Assembly: GCA_020636105.1 (NCBI GenBank)
Contig: JACJYL010000001.1
Location: 3,472,001 to 3,536,000 of the forward strand
Source of the DNA: Lewinellaceae bacterium
Lineage (GTDB): Bacteria > Bacteroidota > Bacteroidia > Chitinophagales > Saprospiraceae
Direction of reading: 5' to 3'
Length of the DNA stretch: 64,000 nt
This document shows, piece by piece, positions 60,871 through 64,000 of this stretch. The notes beneath the pieces are model-generated. The model worked only from the letters and a program-made list of their open reading frames with translations, made no database searches and was not told the DNA's origin. Position 1 is the stretch's first letter. The number at the start of each line of letters is the position of its first letter. The position numbers were made by a program, and so were the translations under genes.

Positions 60871-62499
60871 ATGAGTCCAACTAAGAACGATGGAATTTTA
60901 AAGAACCTTAAACACGACATGCCGGCTTCTTTGGTCGTATTTTTGGTTGCGGTACCTTTATGCTTAGGAATTGCCCTGGCATCGGGAGCCCCCCTGTTTT
61001 CAGGAATTATTGCAGGAATTATCGGGGGAATTGTTGTAGGTGCCCTGAGTGGCTCGCAGCTGGGGGTTAGCGGACCGGCTGCAGGATTGGCCGTAATCGT
61101 TTTAACGGCTATCCAGGAATTGGGAGCTTTTGAAATTTTCCTCATGGCCGTGGTTATAGGGGGTATATTCCAATTGATACTGGGGTATGCCAAAGCGGGA
61201 ATCATCGGATACTATTTCCCTTCCTCGGTGATCAAAGGGATGCTCTCGGGCATCGGTATCATCATTATCCTCAAACAAATTCCCCATGCCTTTGGCTACG
61301 ATAAGGATTATGAAGGGAGTGTAGCCTTTGCCCAACCTGATGGGCACAATACCTTTTCCGAATTGTTTTTCATGTTTGAAGCCATCAGTCCGGGCGCGGT
61401 AATCATCACGGTGCTTTCCATGGCCATCCTGCTCCTTTGGGAACGCCCTTTTATGAAAAAAATCAAATTGTTCCAGATCGTACAAGGGCCCTTAATTGTC
61501 GTCGCGCTGGGCATATTCTTAAACCTGATCTTTCAGCAGATTCCTTCTTTTGCTCTAAGGGCGGAGCAGGTAGTAACCCTTCCGGTTGCTGAAAGTCTAT
61601 CCGGATTTTTCAGCCAGTTTACCTTTCCGGATTTCAGCCAGATCACCAATCCGGCCGTATGGATCACAGGGGTCACCCTGGCCATTGTGGCCAGCCTGGA
61701 AACCCTGCTAAGCCTGGAAGCGACAGATAAACTTGATCCTTACAAAAGGGTTTCACCGGCCAACCGTGAATTAAAGGCCCAGGGAATAGGAAACATCCTT
61801 TCCGGGCTGGTGGGCGGATTGCCCATCACCCAGGTGATCGTCAGAAGCTCTACAAATATCCAGTCAGGCGGCCGGACCAAAATGTCGGCCATCCTTCACG
61901 GATTCATCTTGTTTCTTTCTGCTATTGCCATCCCTGCTGTATTGAATTTAATCCCGCTGGCAAGTCTGGCTGCCATTTTGTTTATGGTGGGATACAAACT
62001 GGCTAAACCTGCTTTATTCAAAGAAATGTACGGGCTAGGTAAAAAGCACTTCATCCCTTTTATGGTAACCATTTTAGGTATTGTATTCACTGACTTACTT
62101 ACAGGGATCGGAATCGGCCTTGTAGTAGCGATCATGAACATATTGTACAACAACTACAAAAAACCATTTCTTTTTGAGTCAGAAAAACATTTGAAAGACG
62201 GTATCATCAGGCTGGAACTGGCGGAAGATGTAACCTTCATCAACAAAGCGAGCATCCAGCGCACCCTCTCCCAAATACAGGACGGATCAAAAGTGATCAT
62301 CGATGCCACAAAATCCGTGTATATCGATCAGGATGTCATCGAGATCATCCGGGAATTTGAAACAAATGCCGAATACCGGGATATTCAACTGAAAATCATC
62401 AATTTAGAATCTAATGGAGTGAGCAACCAGGCCCGAAAAATGAAACGTGCCCTGGAGGATAATATTCTTGAAAAGAAAAGTGAACCAATACTCAATTAA
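60871..62499 (+). CDS. SulP-family anion (bicarbonate) transporter
   Basis: 542 residues with about 10-14 membrane segments, starting with DMPASLVVFLVAVPLCLGIALASGAPL, the SulP signature region. Later segments include GVSGPAAGLAVIVL and SLETLLSLEATDKLDPYKR, typical of the BicA-like branch. A cytoplasmic STAS domain is at about 435-530 (RLELAEDVTFINKASIQRTLSQI). A beta carbonic anhydrase gene follows after 36 bp, so the expected substrate is bicarbonate rather than sulfate, with Na+ as the likely partner. Divergent from a TetR regulator. Confidence 0.88.
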   Translation: MSPTKNDGILKNLKHDMPASLVVFLVAVPLCLGIALASGAPLFSGIIAGIIGGIVVGALSGSQLGVSGPAAGLAVIVLTAIQELGAFEIFLMAVVIGGIFQLILGYAKAGIIGYYFPSSVIKGMLSGIGIIIILKQIPHAFGYDKDYEGSVAFAQPDGHNTFSELFFMFEAISPGAVIITVLSMAILLLWERPFMKKIKLFQIVQGPLIVVALGIFLNLIFQQIPSFALRAEQVVTLPVAESLSGFFSQFTFPDFSQITNPAVWITGVTLAIVASLETLLSLEATDKLDPYKRVSPANRELKAQGIGNILSGLVGGLPITQVIVRSSTNIQSGGRTKMSAILHGFILFLSAIAIPAVLNLIPLASLAAILFMVGYKLAKPALFKEMYGLGKKHFIPFMVTILGIVFTDLLTGIGIGLVVAIMNILYNNYKKPFLFESEKHLKDGIIRLELAEDVTFINKASIQRTLSQIQDGSKVIIDATKSVYIDQDVIEIIREFETNAEYRDIQLKIINLESNGVSNQARKMKRALEDNILEKKSEPILN

Positions 62500-62535
62500 A
62501 CCATAATTTTTTAATAATTTTAAAAATTAATTGTC

Positions 62536-63189
62536 ATGAAAAATACCATATTTCCAGAAGTCCCTGTAGTCACTCAAACACCTGATACACAAGCTAAAAT
62601 TACTCCTGCCGAGGCCATAAAAATGCTCAAACAAGGGAATGCCCGATTCAAAGAAGGCAATCCAATCCCGCGTGATTTACACGCTCAGATCGAACAAACG
62701 GCCACAGGCCAGTTTCCCTTTGCCGCTATCGTAAGTTGCATTGATTCACGTATTCCTACCGAAATGATCTTCGACCAGGGGATCGGTGATATCTTCAACG
62801 CCCGGATAGCGGGTAATTTCGTCAACCCTGACATTTTGGGAAGTCTTGAATTTGCCTGCAAACTGGCCGGCTCTAAAGTCGTGGTAGTTATGGGACATAC
62901 TTCCTGCGGAGCCGTAAAAGGGGCTTGCGATGAAGCTAAATTAGGCAATCTGACTCAAATGTTAGATAAAATAATGCCGGCAGTAAACGCCATAAAAACG
63001 CCCGAAGGAGTAGACAGAAGTTCCGCAAATACCCCATTCGTTGATAAGGTGGCTGCCAAAAACGTGGAGTTAGCCATTAAAAATATAAAAGTTCAAAGCC
63101 CGGTTTTAAATAAAATGTACCAAAACGGGGAAATAGACATCATCGGCGCCATGTATGACGTCAACACAGGAAGGGTAAAATTTCTCTAA
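62536..63189 (+). CDS. beta-class carbonic anhydrase
   Basis: 217 residues. The zinc ligands are in SCIDSR near 67 (Cys and the Asp-Arg dyad) and VMGHTSCGAVKGA near 119 (His and Cys). These match the beta class. It hydrates CO2 reversibly to bicarbonate in the cytoplasm. It is in an operon with the SulP transporter, 36 bp apart, so the pair should raise and hold cellular inorganic carbon, useful for carboxylases. The N-terminus lacks a signal peptide. Confidence 0.93.
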   Translation: MKNTIFPEVPVVTQTPDTQAKITPAEAIKMLKQGNARFKEGNPIPRDLHAQIEQTATGQFPFAAIVSCIDSRIPTEMIFDQGIGDIFNARIAGNFVNPDILGSLEFACKLAGSKVVVVMGHTSCGAVKGACDEAKLGNLTQMLDKIMPAVNAIKTPEGVDRSSANTPFVDKVAAKNVELAIKNIKVQSPVLNKMYQNGEIDIIGAMYDVNTGRVKFL

Positions 63190-63209
63190 CATACTTGCAG
63201 TTCAATGGT

Positions 63210-63250
63210 TTATCCGTTATTCCCTCTCTCCTGAGAGGGAATACGGATAA
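63210..63250. terminator. terminator between carbonic anhydrase and LytTR genes
   Basis: TTATCCGTTATTCCCTCTC and GAGAGGGAATACGGATAA pair around CTGA with one bulge. T/A tracts are short. It serves convergent genes. Confidence 0.65.
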
Positions 63251-63272
63251 CTATAAGTTTCCTGGAATAAAT

Positions 63273-64000
63273 TCATATAGGAAAATGCTTTTTTAACCTC
63301 TCCAGGAATTCATCCTTTCTCCGTCGGGCAATAGGCACCTTCGAGCCGTCCGTCATCAGTACATACCCCCCATCCTCCCGGAGAATCTTCCTGACCTGAG
63401 CAAGATTTACAATATGCGACTGGTGGAGCTTGAAGAAGCTTTCTTCCGGCATCAGGTCTTCAAAATCCTTCATCGGCCGGGCGATGAGGTGGCGTTCATG
63501 ATTCACCAGGAAAAAGGTGGTATAACCGGCGTCTGATTCCAATCGAATGATCTGGTCAAGGGCCAGGAACACCATGCCCTCGTTGCTGGTAAGGGTGATT
63601 TTGTCGATCTGCCCGGTGCGGGCGCTTTCCAGCAAATGGTCGATTTTAGTGGAAACAAATTCCGGCATGTCTGTTTTGATCCGGTCAACAGCCTGTGCAA
63701 GTTCGACCGGATTGATGGGTTTTAACAAATAATCCATAGCATGATACCGAAAAGCTTTTAAGGCAAATTCATCATGAGCTGTGGTGAAAATAACGTGAAA
63801 AGTAGCTTTGGGGAATTTATTCAGCAGATCAAACCCGGTTCCGTCTTCCATGGAAATATCGAGTAAAATACCGTGAGGTTTGGTTTGCCGGATGAGCACA
63901 AATGCACTCTCCACCCCATCTGCCTCTCCACAAATTTCCACATCCGGGCACAGTGTATCCAACAATATTCTGAGGGATTGCCTGGCGTCCGGTTCGTCGT
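63273..64000 (-). CDS. LytTR-type response regulator, N-terminus cut by the window edge
   Basis: 242 codons are visible and the frame is open to the right edge. The first residues in view are DEPDARQSLRILLDTLCPDVE, so the VDDEP start of a receiver domain lies just beyond. The receiver has the phosphorylated Asp in ILLDISMEDGTGFDLL and the Lys in DYLLKPINP. The C-terminal LytTR DNA-binding domain (about the last 100 residues) shows HLIARPMKDFEDLMPEESFFKLHQSHIVN and GSKVPIARRRKDEFL. In Bacteroidota such regulators are paired with a 2TM histidine kinase (7TMR/His_kinase type), which may be just outside. The target genes are unknown. Confidence 0.88.
   Translation of the reverse strand, partial: DEPDARQSLRILLDTLCPDVEICGEADGVESAFVLIRQTKPHGILLDISMEDGTGFDLLNKFPKATFHVIFTTAHDEFALKAFRYHAMDYLLKPINPVELAQAVDRIKTDMPEFVSTKIDHLLESARTGQIDKITLTSNEGMVFLALDQIIRLESDAGYTTFFLVNHERHLIARPMKDFEDLMPEESFFKLHQSHIVNLAQVRKILREDGGYVLMTDGSKVPIARRRKDEFLERLKKHFPI

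Overview
The window reads as chromosomal DNA of a Bacteroidota bacterium, most likely of the Saprospiria type (inference, no 16S present). Reasons: proteins ending in type IX secretion (T9SS) sorting domains of type A and type B, many PKD and Ig-like repeats, tandem OmpH chaperones beside murI, promoter boxes of the Bacteroidota form TAnnTTTG, little use of Shine-Dalgarno sites, and CHAT/caspase proteins with effector-associated domains.

Region by region. (1) Positions 1-5580, minus strand: an oxidative, non-phosphorylating deoxy-sugar pathway, best fitting L-fucose: SDR, FAH-family hydrolase, amidohydrolase lactonase, second SDR, FucP-type permease, mutarotase and the start of an FMN L-lactate dehydrogenase. 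The dehydratase is not in view. (2) 5916-13511: a small membrane protein, a secreted purple-acid-phosphatase-like enzyme, a methyltransferase, an intact IS630-family element with a canonical -1 frameshift heptamer, an esterase, leucyl aminopeptidase and an ATP-grasp enzyme. (3) 13730-20223: a six-PKD T9SS protein convergent with a very large tandem cyclase/AAA/TPR protein laid out like animal soluble adenylyl cyclase. (4) 20332-23629: a repeat-rich accessory stretch with two repeat families around a Tat-exported amine oxidase and an unrecognised AT-rich gene. (5) 23630-27897: a TolC/membrane-fusion efflux pair and manA. (6) 28051-37417: the most striking block, EAD-CHAT, LRR-Roc-COR-CHAT and caspase-SGNH proteins in one run, followed 14 bp later by a CotH-family T9SS protein. 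(7) 37546-47712: housekeeping genes lon, parE, an M48 lipoprotease, hutH, two OmpH chaperones and murI. (8) 48709-57744: a 1982-residue T9SS adhesin-like protein divergent from clpB. (9) 57897-64000: a small membrane protein, a DUF364 protein, a voltage-gated-type K+ channel, a TetR regulator divergent from a SulP transporter/beta carbonic anhydrase operon, and a LytTR response regulator cut by the right edge.

How the parts work together: the fucose operon would turn sugar into pyruvate and L-lactate, the lactate being taken by the edge gene. SulP plus carbonic anhydrase form a bicarbonate uptake unit. The CHAT/caspase run looks like an NTP-switch-controlled proteolytic conflict or cell-death system: a Roc GTPase sensor carries its own CHAT protease, a near-identical CHAT domain sits on a separate EAD protein, and a caspase follows.

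Two non-coding themes recur. Several leaders carry degenerate repeats of exactly 8-nt period just upstream of start codons. A pair of about 250-340 bp nested-palindrome elements with shared ends and different cores lies at 23135-23478 and 47767-48021. No tRNA, rRNA or CRISPR array was seen.
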